This document shows positions 6,346 through 15,881 of a stretch of DNA of 64,000 nt, piece after piece; the first letter of the stretch is position 1; every line of letters begins with the position of its first letter. A program made the position numbers and the translations under genes. The notes under the pieces were generated by a model that had not been told where the DNA came from, did not search any database, and saw nothing but the letters and a program-made list of their open reading frames with translations. The DNA comes from Kiritimatiellia bacterium (GTDB lineage: Bacteria; Verrucomicrobiota; Kiritimatiellia; UBA8416; JABMPJ01): NCBI GenBank assembly GCA_030745755.1, contig JASLOA010000004.1, positions 1-64,000 on the forward strand. The letters are read 5' to 3'.

Positions 6346-6608
6346 AGTATAATCTGCGCCACAGGCACAGCAACACCCCTCACTCATTGAGTTGGCCTGC
6401 TGTTGACCAGCGATGACGACCACCGGAGGCAGGATGAAGCGGATGGCAGGTGATACCGACAGCGACCATTCTGGCGATCACTTCTGCCCTCGAAATGGGC
6501 CTTAAACAGTTAGGGTAAGGCTCCTCGACAACACATTTCCGTGGAGACTAACTGACTCATAGGCAACAACTTGGGTCGGTCCGACCCCAATCCTGCCAAT
6601 CCCATATT

Positions 6609-9600
6609 CTACATTGGTCCAGACAGGCACAGAAGTGTGCCATCGACGGTGCATAGGTAGAGCGCGCCGCGTGCGGCAGCCAGGCCGTCAAATACAGGCG
6701 GCGATGCAAGGGCGTGCGTGAATGCCATGGCCCCGTCTTGGGTGTTGAATCCCTGCAGAAGGCCAGTGTCGATTGGGCCGGACTGTGCAGCGCCCGTGCG
6801 ATTGGGGTCCAGCGGATCGGAATTGCCCGCGGCAAACAGCGTACCTTCGGTAAGTACCAGGGCCCGCACTCTCATGTTGACCGGAACGCGCCAGCCAGAA
6901 GTGGCACTGCGTCGCAGCTCGACGTCGCTGATGTTGGGTTTGCGGAACAGATTGTACTCGCCTTGTCCGGGTTTATTCATGTTGTGCTTGTTGCCCCTAT
7001 GGCTTTCCTTGTTGCTATAGGAGTCCGCGCCATAGATAAATCTGTCGTTGAAGCAGAGTAGATGGCCAATGATATCGCCACCGAACACACCTTCTGGACG
7101 CGTTCCGAGGCTCTTGGTCCAGTAGGTGCGGAACGCATACGTGTCGTCCTCAAAGTTGCTGCTTGCTCCAGAGGAAAGCGCGGGCTTGCCCGGGTAGACC
7201 CTCTTCAGCCCGGCCATGCTTATTGTGTGGTTGCCCATCACCAGATGCTCGCCGTGCTTGACAATCATATTGTTCATGCTCGCGACAACCGGATCGATCG
7301 GGGCCTGTGCCGTCGTCGCTCCGGTGTCGAGGTTGAGGCGGGCCAGAAGGATGCCACCATCCATCCCTGTATGCCTGCCCGCGGTGGCGTAGACCTCGCC
7401 GTTTTCCACCAGAACGCTCCCCAGGATCGGACGCGCCGACTCGATACGCCCATAGGCGACAATCAGCGGGTCTGCCGGGGCGGGCTGGTACCGCCAGACG
7501 AGTTGCCCGTCTTCTGCGTTCAGGCAGTACACGCTTCCATCGCGACACCCGAATACAAAACGCCCGCGGGCATAGGTCGGCGATTGGTCCACCCGGTTGC
7601 CGGCGACGAAGTCCCAGAGCGGTTTGCCCGTGTTCGAATCGAAGGCCAATATAGAATGCGATTCGACGGCGGAGACCACCACCTTGCCGTCGGCAATGAC
7701 CGGCGAGGTGAGTCGTCCGCCAATTTGTGTCTTCCACGCGACTTTAGGGTTCGCCGGCACCTGGGTCGCGAGATATCCCGCTCGCTCAGCTGTGCCTCGG
7801 TAGATAGGCCAATCCTCTGTCGCCGGGGCAGCGGCCTTTAGTTTCGCGCCGTAGGCCGGTCCCTTGATGAGGCGTCCCGCCTCGGGGTTCATGCTCTTGG
7901 GATCCTTCCCCGAGCCCGGCGCCATGGCCATATCGCCCCGCAGGTAGGGATTGCATCGGCAATCCGTCGGGAAGGTGTAGAGCATCCCATTTGCAGGCAT
8001 CCATCCATGGCCGCAGACACTTCGCCCGGATCGGATGCTTGTCTTCTTGCCCGTTTCAATATCGAAAAAGGTGCTCTTTCCGGCGATCAGATATCTCGCG
8101 GTGGCGGTATCCGGAGCACATCCTTTCGGATAGTCCTTGATGGGAATCTTGCGCACCGTCTTGCCAGTTTGCGGATCCAGTGCTGACCAGTTAGGGTCCT
8201 TGATCTTCCTGCCTATCATCTTCCCCACCGCTTTGGGGTCTGCTTTTTGCTCGCCGCGAACCCAGAGTTGCCCATCCACACGGAAGAAGTCCAAGAAGTT
8301 CTCTCCGTGTGCATACATGGTGAATGGAGTGCTCCACAGGTAGGCGCCGTCTTTTGCGTCCATGCCGTGAATGTTGGTCGGGTTCTTCGCCGTGCCACAG
8401 ATCAGGACACCGTCAATCACCGTGCGTAGGCGGATATCCTTGAGCTCGGGATCGCTAAGGGCCTCGTACTTCTGTCGCCAGATTTCCTTGCCGTCGGCTA
8501 TCCGCAGGCAGGCGAGCTCACGGCTGTTTTTGAGGTACGCATAGACAAATCCGTCTTGCGCGATGACATTATCTGAGGTCTGTTCGGATGTCCAAATCGC
8601 CTTTCCTGAAATCCGATCTACTGCCCGTATCGGGCCGCCGCCGGTCAGCACAAGACGGTCGCCAACCAGCAGGACGCTTGTCGGCTTGTCTTCAAACACG
8701 GTGATCGTCTTGCCGTTCGAGGCATCGAGGGCGTGAAGTGTTCCGCCCGGTTCCAACGCGGAGTAGAGGCGATCGGCGGTGGCACACATTGCGGTATCCC
8801 TGAACGTGCGGTTGAGGTCCTGGGTTGCCTCTTTCACGATGGGCAGCTCGCGTCGCCAGAGCACAAGTCCGTTGTATGCGTCGCGGCAGACGAACACGGG
8901 ACGGGCGGGAGCGACGTAGAAGCGGGGGCCTTCGTCCACCAGCATGAAGTTGCGGCCGCCAGCGGAGACCGAACCATTGGGGTGGTCCTTATGGCTGCGG
9001 GAGCGTCGCTGACCGGAGATCCATCTCAAATGAACAGGGGGGCCGACGAGCGTATCCGCCGACGTCCTGCTGCGGGCACTGTCGCGACCAAACTGGGGCC
9101 ACTCATCCATGCCGGCCGGTCGACGCTTGGTGATGATGATCCAGGGCTGCCCCTGTATTCGAATGCGCTTCAGTTTGACAACCTTGGCAGACAACGTCTT
9201 CGCCAGCCATGCTTCATCTTGCTTCGATACATGGAGAAACGCCTGGCCGTTGGGAGAGAGGCATCGAACCAGATCGGCCACATCTATTCCCTGGTCAGGC
9301 CCGAAGGTCTCGGCCACAAAAATGCTCACGATACCGTCGGCATAGGGCAGTCTGCCCGGGGCGACTATCATGGCAGTGGCCCGAGAGTCATGACTCTGGG
9401 CACGGACATGCTCGCGAAGCTGAAGGGTTCTCGCCTCGGTAGCTGCGAGCGTCTGCAGCAGAAATTGCGGTCGCTTCGAGAACGCATCGGCCAGCGTTGT
9501 GTCCCCGTTGTCTAGCAAAACCACCAATCCGCCGGTGCGTTCTGCCTGCTTCACAACGTCCGCCACGAGCGATGACGCAGGCTTTGCGTCCAACGTGGCC

Positions 9601-9644
9601 CCGGCCGCGAGAAGCATTGATACCGCTAAGAATCTGTAGATCAT
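6609..9644 (-). CDS. Secreted PQQ-like beta-propeller protein with methyltransferase-like N-terminal domain
   Basis: This 1011-residue protein starts with a signal peptide (MIYRFLAVSMLLAAGATLDA). Residues about 25-175 resemble a class I methyltransferase fold that has lost a clear SAM site (LPYADGIVSIFVAE, then LSPNGQAFLHV). From about residue 185 to the end are PQQ/BamB-type propeller blades, recognisable by repeated 'LYALDxxxGKxxW' units such as LHALDASNGKTITVFE, RISGKAIWTSE, DSNTGKPLWDF and LNAEDGQLVWRY. Large proteins of this mixed type are common in planctomycetes and relatives and are presumed periplasmic scaffolds or redox proteins; the substrate is unknown. The promoter at 9674-9739 belongs to the shared motif family. 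Its last 38 codons are duplicated as a remnant at 19297-19410. Confidence 0.8.
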   Translation of the reverse strand: MIYRFLAVSMLLAAGATLDAKPASSLVADVVKQAERTGGLVVLLDNGDTTLADAFSKRPQFLLQTLAATEARTLQLREHVRAQSHDSRATAMIVAPGRLPYADGIVSIFVAETFGPDQGIDVADLVRCLSPNGQAFLHVSKQDEAWLAKTLSAKVVKLKRIRIQGQPWIIITKRRPAGMDEWPQFGRDSARSRTSADTLVGPPVHLRWISGQRRSRSHKDHPNGSVSAGGRNFMLVDEGPRFYVAPARPVFVCRDAYNGLVLWRRELPIVKEATQDLNRTFRDTAMCATADRLYSALEPGGTLHALDASNGKTITVFEDKPTSVLLVGDRLVLTGGGPIRAVDRISGKAIWTSEQTSDNVIAQDGFVYAYLKNSRELACLRIADGKEIWRQKYEALSDPELKDIRLRTVIDGVLICGTAKNPTNIHGMDAKDGAYLWSTPFTMYAHGENFLDFFRVDGQLWVRGEQKADPKAVGKMIGRKIKDPNWSALDPQTGKTVRKIPIKDYPKGCAPDTATARYLIAGKSTFFDIETGKKTSIRSGRSVCGHGWMPANGMLYTFPTDCRCNPYLRGDMAMAPGSGKDPKSMNPEAGRLIKGPAYGAKLKAAAPATEDWPIYRGTAERAGYLATQVPANPKVAWKTQIGGRLTSPVIADGKVVVSAVESHSILAFDSNTGKPLWDFVAGNRVDQSPTYARGRFVFGCRDGSVYCLNAEDGQLVWRYQPAPADPLIVAYGRIESARPILGSVLVENGEVYATAGRHTGMDGGILLARLNLDTGATTAQAPIDPVVASMNNMIVKHGEHLVMGNHTISMAGLKRVYPGKPALSSGASSNFEDDTYAFRTYWTKSLGTRPEGVFGGDIIGHLLCFNDRFIYGADSYSNKESHRGNKHNMNKPGQGEYNLFRKPNISDVELRRSATSGWRVPVNMRVRALVLTEGTLFAAGNSDPLDPNRTGAAQSGPIDTGLLQGFNTQDGAMAFTHALASPPVFDGLAAARGALYLCTVDGTLLCLSGPM

Positions 9645-9673
9645 CGCATTATCCTCCTATAGCAGACAGAACC

Positions 9674-9739
9674 ATAGTAACCGGCAGAGGCAGGGCTAGC
9701 CAATGTGCGAGTCCTGTATATTGTCGGCACATTCCCGAC
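9674..9739 (-). promoter_or_regulatory. Shared-motif promoter for the PQQ-propeller gene
   Basis: Read on the minus strand: GTCGGGAATG (9730-9739), 26 nt, TTGGCT (-35, 9698-9703), 18 nt, TACTAT (-10, 9674-9679). A GGAGGA ribosome site precedes the ATG at 9644. The surrounding 87 bp are nearly identical to 25029-25115 and similar to the reverse complement of 30190-30310. Confidence 0.75.
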
Positions 9740-9813
9740 TTCGACGGGGACAACCCGGACCCATAGCCATATCCTCACTCTGGAACGTGCAGTGACAGCA
9801 CTGGCTCCATAAT

Positions 9814-9879
9814 GTCGGAAATGTACCGTAAATCACGGAACTGACCCCCTTGTTGCATACAGCGGGACGCTGGTATATT
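9814..9879 (+). promoter_or_regulatory. Shared-motif promoter for the SGNH hydrolase gene
   Basis: GTCGGAAATG (9814-9823), 26 nt containing the dyad CCGT-AAATC-ACGG, TTGTTG (-35, 9850-9855), 18 nt, TATATT (-10, 9874-9879). AGGAG lies at 9898-9902, ahead of the ATG at 9908. Copies with the same geometry lie at 18742-18807 and 25415-25481. Confidence 0.8.
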
Positions 9880-9907
9880 TGAGTCTAACCCTAAGTTAGG
9901 AGTCATC

Positions 9908-10729
9908 ATGTTCATGCAAGTTCGCAGGCAAATCGGTGCGGTGGGAGTCACGTTGTATCTCACCGCCATTCTGCTTTCGGTCGCGACGGCGCACGGAGCC
10001 GGGGAGCAAGCGGCAGCGGCGATATCGACGCCCACACACCATGCCGTCACAGCGGCACCCAGGATTGACGGGTGGTGGTTCGCTCTACAGGCCGAGAATA
10101 TCGATCTGATGAAGAAGGGCGACATCGATCTGCTGATGGTGGGCGATTCGATCACGCACAATTTTGCAAACGAAAAGGTTGGGCTGAAGGTGTGGGAGAA
10201 GCACTTCGTTCCGCTCAAGGCTATCAATCTCGGGGCTGGCGGCGATCGCACGCAGCACGTCTTGTGGCGTCTGAACCATCTGCCTGTCATGAAGCAGGCG
10301 CCCAAAGGCGCGGTCGTCCTGATAGGCACCAACAACATGGGCTGGGGTACCGATACACCGCAGCAGACCGGCGATGGCATCAAGGCTATTGTCATGAAAC
10401 TCAAGGAGCTCTATCCCGACATGGACGTTCTTGTTCTCGGCGTGCTGCCCCGAAGGCGCAAGCTCGATCACCCACACCGCAAACGAATCATCGAACTCAA
10501 TGCCCTCCTGCCGGACCTGCTCAAAGACATCAAGGGCGTGAAGTTCCTGAACATTGGCCCCGCGTTTCTCGATGAGGCCGGTTTCCTGTCGCCAGAGATG
10601 ATGCCCGATGGCACACATCCCAGCGAGAAGGGTCACGAGATCTTGACCGCAGCCATCATGCCTGAGCTGGAGAGAATGCTCGCTCCAGATGGTGACGCGG
10701 CTCCGGGGGATGACGCCGTTAAGGAGTGA
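9908..10729 (+). CDS. Secreted SGNH/GDSL-family esterase
   Basis: This 273-residue protein has an N-terminal signal segment (residues about 11-30) and a full SGNH hydrolase signature. Block I is VGDSIT (Ser81), block II includes the NLGAGGDRTQHVLWRL glycine, block III is GTNN (Asn142), and block V is PDGTHP (Asp233, His236). The 'GWW..L..ENIDLMKKGDIDLLMVGDSIT' opening is of the type seen in PAF-acetylhydrolase-like bacterial lipases and carbohydrate esterases. It heads the locus-1 operon: the A-type metalloprotease follows 33 bp later and the SUMF1 gene after that. I infer removal of acyl groups from glycans ahead of the proteases. Two broken copies lie at 18837 and 25511. Confidence 0.85.
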   Translation: MFMQVRRQIGAVGVTLYLTAILLSVATAHGAGEQAAAAISTPTHHAVTAAPRIDGWWFALQAENIDLMKKGDIDLLMVGDSITHNFANEKVGLKVWEKHFVPLKAINLGAGGDRTQHVLWRLNHLPVMKQAPKGAVVLIGTNNMGWGTDTPQQTGDGIKAIVMKLKELYPDMDVLVLGVLPRRRKLDHPHRKRIIELNALLPDLLKDIKGVKFLNIGPAFLDEAGFLSPEMMPDGTHPSEKGHEILTAAIMPELERMLAPDGDAAPGDDAVKE

Positions 10730-10762
10730 TCCAGTTCCAGAAAAAGCCACCAAGGAGCATCC

Positions 10763-13700
10763 ATGCATAAGGCTGTGTTGACCGTTATCTCTTTGTTGGC
10801 GTGCCAGGCTGCGATCGCTGCGGGGTACGATTTCTACGCCAACACGGTGTACCCGGGCGCGAACCTGCGGCCGGATGTTGACCTGTACGAGGTCAAGAAG
10901 TCCGGGGGCGGCGATCCGCTGGCCTACGAAAGACGCGAGGTCGATTGGTGGCCACGCAAGGGCGTCGACATCATTGCGGTTAAGAAAGGGATGCCGCTGC
11001 GCACATGGACGTTGCGTGCCGGGCCTCTCAAGACAATCAGTGCCGGCGAAGTGAAGCCGGTGTTGGAGGAGATGGAGACGCTTGAGGCCAAGCAGAACTG
11101 TGGCGATCGCTTCTTCCGCAGGATCAGGGGCTACCTGTATCCGCCGGCAAGCGGCGAGTTCACGTTTGTGTTTGCTGCCGACGATCAGGGCTCGTTGTTC
11201 CTGAGCACAGATGAGAAGCCGGAGAACAAGAAGCGGATAGCCTGGAACCCGGTTTGGGCGAAGCACAGACGATGGAACATGTTCCCCTCGCAGACCTCAG
11301 ACAAGATCACGCTCGAGAAAGGTAAGCGTTACTACATAGAGGTCGTTCACCAGGAACAATCCTTCGGCGACCACGTGTCGGTCGGCTGGAAGGGCCCGAG
11401 CATTGACGCGATCACGATCATTGACGGCGAGTTTCTGTCAGGCCTCGACGGCAAGCGCGGCAAGATCGTGGCCGAGCGCAAGACGACGCCGGTGCTCGGT
11501 AAACGCCAGGCCTGGTCGGCTCCCGGGCAGTTCGAGGCCCACCTCATCGGCTTCCGTGGCATGGGCAACACCATGACCAGCAAGTTTGGCGGCGGCGACG
11601 GCGGTCCGCGTGAGCCTGGCGTAGTCCTGCGCCTGCCGGACGGGCGTAAGCGTTTCTTCGGCACCGGCAGCTTTAGCGAGCAGGACAAGACCTACATCAT
11701 GGACCTCTACGTGAAGGAAATGACGCGGATCAAGAAGGGCCTGGTCAAGAGGGAGTACATCAAGCGGCCGAACGCCAAGTTCCCGGACAGCGCCAAGCCC
11801 GGCGAGCCCGGCACGACGCACGTCGAGAGCGAGCATGTCGTGTGGATGTCCGGTAGTCAGGCGGGGAGCGACGACGATCCGTGGATGAATGAGTTGGAGC
11901 CGGAGAAAGCCCAGTGGTACCGCGATGGCTCGATCGAGTGCGCGGAGTACTTCTGGGCCCTGAACGAATATGCCGGCCACCTCATGCCGTTCTGGGACCA
12001 TACGAAGCTTCACAAATACCAGATCACCGTGCCCGGCACGAAGCGCGACGGCTACCTGGTGATTCCCGGCTATGCCGGCGGCGGCTATGGCGGCTGCGGC
12101 ATCAAGGGCGCCGGCGGCGGTCCGTGGGCCGGCGCGCTGTTCCACGAATGGGGGCACGGTGCAAGGCCAGCCCCGCAAGGGATCGGCAGCGGCGAAGCCT
12201 TGGCCGATACGTACCAGACATTTCCCGATCCGGGCAACATGAAAGGCAACCACCACATCGCCCGGCCTTGGCGCAACGTGTTCAATGGCGATGGCGGCTA
12301 TGGTTTTACCGTCTTCTACAACATGACCGGCGAGGATCCGAACTGGGGCTACGGCGGCTTCGCCGCGATGCCCTTTGGTGAAGCAGAATGCGTATTCATG
12401 ACCATGGCGCGTACCGGCGAGCAGCGCGGGATGTTCAAGGACGGGATACGGGGATTCGGCGACACGGTCGGCGAATACGGCGCGCGACTGACAACCTTCG
12501 ACTGTGAGCTTGAAGATAGTTACCGCCGTACCTACTTCGCGCCTACACGCAACTGGCTCGAGACGGTCGACGCCGACAAGCGGATCTACCGCATCCCACT
12601 CGAGGAGGCATCCGAACCGTTCGGTATCAACATAACCCGGCTCGTGGCCGACGAGCAGGCAGGCAGGATCGTTGTGGACTTCAGCGGCTTGCACGATCCC
12701 GAGCTCTACAGTGACTGGCGCGCCTGCATCATTGCCGTTTCGGCGGACGGTACACGTCGCTACTCCCCGATGTGGAGCAAGGGGAAGATGTCATTGCGCC
12801 TTGAGCCGGGCGATCTGTCGCACTGGCTCAGCGTTGCGGCGACACCGACCGCGCTCTATGCGGCCAAAAGCGGCGGACGTCGCGGCGGTGTGGATAAGAG
12901 GAAGCTATACAGTGGGCGCCATTCGTATCGCTATCCGTGGTCGGTTCAGTTGACCGGCGCGCGTCCGGGGTCCCCGCGTGAATGTCGCGCGGATATGGAT
13001 GATGCCGATCTTCTCTACAAGGTGGTCGATTCGATACCGGCGCCCCATGACAAACCTGCTGGTGCGCGCCTGCTCAAGAAGCTCAAGGCCTTGCGTGCCG
13101 CCCTGGACGAAGAGCGGGACAAGCCCGGCCTGACGGACGCACAATCCTATACCGTCATGAATGTGTATGGTGATGTTCAGACTGAGATCGACCGCATGAG
13201 CAAGGGCGCGCGTCATCCCAACGGCGGCGGCTGGGTGCAGGCTACGGCAACGGTGGCGCCGACGGCTTATGTGGGCCCGAACGCCATGGTGCTGGATGGC
13301 GCTCACGTGTTGGACAACGCTATTATCGATGAGTTTGGTGTCGTAATGGGAACGGCCGTCGTGTCCGGCCACGCGAGAGTTTGCGGGCAGGGCGTGGTCA
13401 GAGACAAGGCGACGGTCGGCGGCTACTCACGTGTGTGGCAGACTCTCAAAGGGGAGGATGCTGCGAAGCTCATGCCCAAACGGCCCGGCGCAAAAGATGT
13501 CCATGAGTTTGGGTTGTGGGCCAACTACGCGATGGATCGGGGCGACAGCACAATACTTGAGGACTGGTACCGGTTCGCGTTTAGCGCCGACAGGGGTTAC
13601 GCCGCAGACCTGACACCCGTGCTCAACGGTTATCTCTATGGGAAGCCGGAATTTGTGGCTGATGGCGAGCATCTCGGATTCCGCTTTGATGGCAAGAGGC

Positions 13701-15745
13701 AACACGGCGAGCTTTGTCCGAGGGTGGCCGATCTTGGGGCCATCACGGTCAACATCTCACTCAAACCCGAGGGTAAGGGCGAACAGGCGATCTTTGATTT
13801 CGGATGTTCGGCGGACGACTGCCTCGTATTGAAGATAGCTGGCAACGGGAAACCTGAGCTGGTTGCGACTGTTGGTGGAGAGACGGTTTTGACGCTGGCC
13901 GGCAAGATGCCGCTCGCCACGGGCGCGTGGGCCAACCTGCGCGTTGAGATTGACGGCAAGAAGGCTGTGTTGTGGGTGGATGGCAAGAAGGCTAACGAGA
14001 AATCGACGACCTTCAGGCCGTGCGACGTGTTCCCGGGCGGAGGCGTGAAACGCAACACCATCGCGGCAGCACGTGACGGCAAGCACCACTTCGCCGGTGT
14101 GCTGGATCAGGTGGTCATCTACCATGCCGTGCACGCAGACTATGCAGGACTTCCAGAGCCCACCCTCGATTCACCCGTGCGCCCGACTCCGGATTACATT
14201 GCTGCGTTGGCAGAAAAGTACGGCAATCTGAAGGCTCTGAATGCCAAGGCCCGCGCAATGGAAGGGGAGCTGATGGCTCCGTACAGGGAAATGGAGAAGC
14301 AATCCAAGGCTCGCCAGCAGGAGATCATGGATCGCTCCCCTGAGTATGTTCAGGCGGTCGCTGATCAGAAGGCGGCAGAAGAGGCCCTTGAGCAGCGAAA
14401 GCGTGAATTGACCAAAGCGTTCGACAAGCTTCCTGAAAACATAGAAATGCAGAAGAAGATCAGCGATGCCCGCGCGAAGAATGATGCGCTGCGCAACAAG
14501 ATCAATGCTCTTGAGCGCAAGGCCTTTGAGCCCGATGAGCAGCTGGTTGCGCTTAAGAAACAGCGGGACGAAGCAGAGACGACGCGCCGAGCCGTTGAGC
14601 AGGAACTGAGGAAGGAATTCGACAAACGGCCAAAGACTGTTGAGGCGCGCGCCGAGATCGATCCGCTGCGCAAGCAGGCGAACGCGTTGAGGTCAGAGGT
14701 GCAGAAGCTGGAGAAGGATGCAATGCAGGCAGACGAGGAGCTCCAGCAATTGCGCGCGAAGCGCGCCAAGTGTGAGGCCGATCGGGGCGCGCGTCAAAAG
14801 GTTCTGAGACCTGAGTTTGATGCCGGCGAGGATGCTGCGGAGTTGGCAGGTAAGGCTGATGATGCGCGCGAACGGCGACACAACAACGAACTGACCAAGG
14901 AGGAGCGCGACAAGGCTGCGAGGGAAGAAGACGCCCTTCGCCGCAAGTGGAATGAGATGTGGCATGGCTTCTTGAGGGCCGACGCGACCTACAATGGGGC
15001 TGATCGAGCTCGGAGCGAATTGAACAGGCCGATCCACGAGCGGGAAACATCGGCTCGCGAAGGTGTCCGCAAGAACAGCGAGGTCGCGCGGAATTACGAT
15101 AAACTGAACAACAAGGTGAGAGAGCTGGATGACCAACTGCGCAGGAAGTTCGATCTGGAGCTCAACAACAATGAGCGATATGCCGCAGCTCAGGCCAGTC
15201 GGATCCAGAGCGACCAGGCGATCCGCAATCGACAGGAGGACTTGCGTGCGGATCTGAGAGTATCGGCGCCGATCTATCGTGAGCAGAAGAGGGCTGAGCA
15301 GCGGCTGCGCAATGCTGAGCAGGAACTACGCGGAACACGCGAGTTGGTTGTGGGCAAGGGCGCTGTCGACCTCGAGCGGAAGGTCGGCGAGACAAAGGGC
15401 GCAGTGGTCGAGGCGGAGAAGGTCGCGTGGAAGGCGTACGGCCCCGAGCGGGGGTGGCTCTACAGCTTCAACAACCAGGGCTATCGAGGATACTACAATA
15501 CGGCCTACAACCACTACCTTGGCGGTCACGCCAAGGCTATTGTTGGTGGCGGCGAGATGCGCGAGGACACCAACTTCCTTGAGGCATTGGCGAAGGCCGT
15601 CTCAGGCGATGATCCTGGCTGGCGTACCAAAGTTGACTGGGATTGGCGTGTGAGAGAGGAGATCGATGGCAGCATCGCCGATGCGCCCCTGATGAGGAAA
15701 TGGCTCGAACGCGTGCGCGGCCCGGTGATGATGGAGAAGCCATGA
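10763..15745 (+). CDS. Giant secreted metalloprotease, type A (PA14, HEWGH, beta-helix, LamG, coiled coil)
   Basis: This 1660-residue protein has a signal peptide (MHKAVLTVISLLACQAAIAA). A PA14-like domain at about 110-215 (YLYPPASGEFTFVFAADDQG) may bind glycans. A zinc-protease core follows, with HEWGH at 461-465 and GEALADTY soon after, which may supply a third ligand. A beta-rich module near 630-720 (LYSDWRACIIAVSADG) is shared with A'. A left-handed beta-helix-like stretch at about 817-900 (HPNGGGWVQATATVAPTAYV, then repeated 'ATV..G.A.V' turns) is followed by a LamG/concanavalin-like domain at about 940-1130 and a long charged coiled coil at about 1146-1546. The peptidase resembles DUF6055/Svx-like or M60-like gluzincins; the assignment is tentative. 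Its N-terminal end is duplicated as a remnant at 19179-19280. Confidence 0.75.
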   Translation: MHKAVLTVISLLACQAAIAAGYDFYANTVYPGANLRPDVDLYEVKKSGGGDPLAYERREVDWWPRKGVDIIAVKKGMPLRTWTLRAGPLKTISAGEVKPVLEEMETLEAKQNCGDRFFRRIRGYLYPPASGEFTFVFAADDQGSLFLSTDEKPENKKRIAWNPVWAKHRRWNMFPSQTSDKITLEKGKRYYIEVVHQEQSFGDHVSVGWKGPSIDAITIIDGEFLSGLDGKRGKIVAERKTTPVLGKRQAWSAPGQFEAHLIGFRGMGNTMTSKFGGGDGGPREPGVVLRLPDGRKRFFGTGSFSEQDKTYIMDLYVKEMTRIKKGLVKREYIKRPNAKFPDSAKPGEPGTTHVESEHVVWMSGSQAGSDDDPWMNELEPEKAQWYRDGSIECAEYFWALNEYAGHLMPFWDHTKLHKYQITVPGTKRDGYLVIPGYAGGGYGGCGIKGAGGGPWAGALFHEWGHGARPAPQGIGSGEALADTYQTFPDPGNMKGNHHIARPWRNVFNGDGGYGFTVFYNMTGEDPNWGYGGFAAMPFGEAECVFMTMARTGEQRGMFKDGIRGFGDTVGEYGARLTTFDCELEDSYRRTYFAPTRNWLETVDADKRIYRIPLEEASEPFGINITRLVADEQAGRIVVDFSGLHDPELYSDWRACIIAVSADGTRRYSPMWSKGKMSLRLEPGDLSHWLSVAATPTALYAAKSGGRRGGVDKRKLYSGRHSYRYPWSVQLTGARPGSPRECRADMDDADLLYKVVDSIPAPHDKPAGARLLKKLKALRAALDEERDKPGLTDAQSYTVMNVYGDVQTEIDRMSKGARHPNGGGWVQATATVAPTAYVGPNAMVLDGAHVLDNAIIDEFGVVMGTAVVSGHARVCGQGVVRDKATVGGYSRVWQTLKGEDAAKLMPKRPGAKDVHEFGLWANYAMDRGDSTILEDWYRFAFSADRGYAADLTPVLNGYLYGKPEFVADGEHLGFRFDGKRQHGELCPRVADLGAITVNISLKPEGKGEQAIFDFGCSADDCLVLKIAGNGKPELVATVGGETVLTLAGKMPLATGAWANLRVEIDGKKAVLWVDGKKANEKSTTFRPCDVFPGGGVKRNTIAAARDGKHHFAGVLDQVVIYHAVHADYAGLPEPTLDSPVRPTPDYIAALAEKYGNLKALNAKARAMEGELMAPYREMEKQSKARQQEIMDRSPEYVQAVADQKAAEEALEQRKRELTKAFDKLPENIEMQKKISDARAKNDALRNKINALERKAFEPDEQLVALKKQRDEAETTRRAVEQELRKEFDKRPKTVEARAEIDPLRKQANALRSEVQKLEKDAMQADEELQQLRAKRAKCEADRGARQKVLRPEFDAGEDAAELAGKADDARERRHNNELTKEERDKAAREEDALRRKWNEMWHGFLRADATYNGADRARSELNRPIHERETSAREGVRKNSEVARNYDKLNNKVRELDDQLRRKFDLELNNNERYAAAQASRIQSDQAIRNRQEDLRADLRVSAPIYREQKRAEQRLRNAEQELRGTRELVVGKGAVDLERKVGETKGAVVEAEKVAWKAYGPERGWLYSFNNQGYRGYYNTAYNHYLGGHAKAIVGGGEMREDTNFLEALAKAVSGDDPGWRTKVDWDWRVREEIDGSIADAPLMRKWLERVRGPVMMEKP

Positions 15746-15764
15746 AAGAGTAGAAATGGGGAAT

Positions 15765-15850
15765 CGGTTAACGAGAACGGCGACGAGAACGGATTACGAG
15801 TAGGGACTCCCTCAATCGTCCACCATTCTCGTCGCCGCTCTCGTTCACCG
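15765..15850. repeat. Palindromic intergenic repeat, copy 1
   Basis: GGTTAACGAGAACGGCGACG at the left pairs imperfectly with CGTCGCCGCTCTCGTTCACC at the right, about 22 of 25 positions in all, around GGATTACGAG and CAATCGTCCACC. Related copies lie at 33634-33752, 33885-34007, 42260-42344 and 63270-63333. This is a REP-like family. Confidence 0.7.
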
Positions 15851-15881
15851 CAGTCGACAGGCAAATGAGGGAAATAACACC

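Noticed and set aside
9730-9739. Shared promoter motif as a sigma-54 promoter
   Set aside because: The GG-N10-GC pattern of sigma-54 is absent, while -35/-10 boxes with 17-18 nt spacing are present at the right place.
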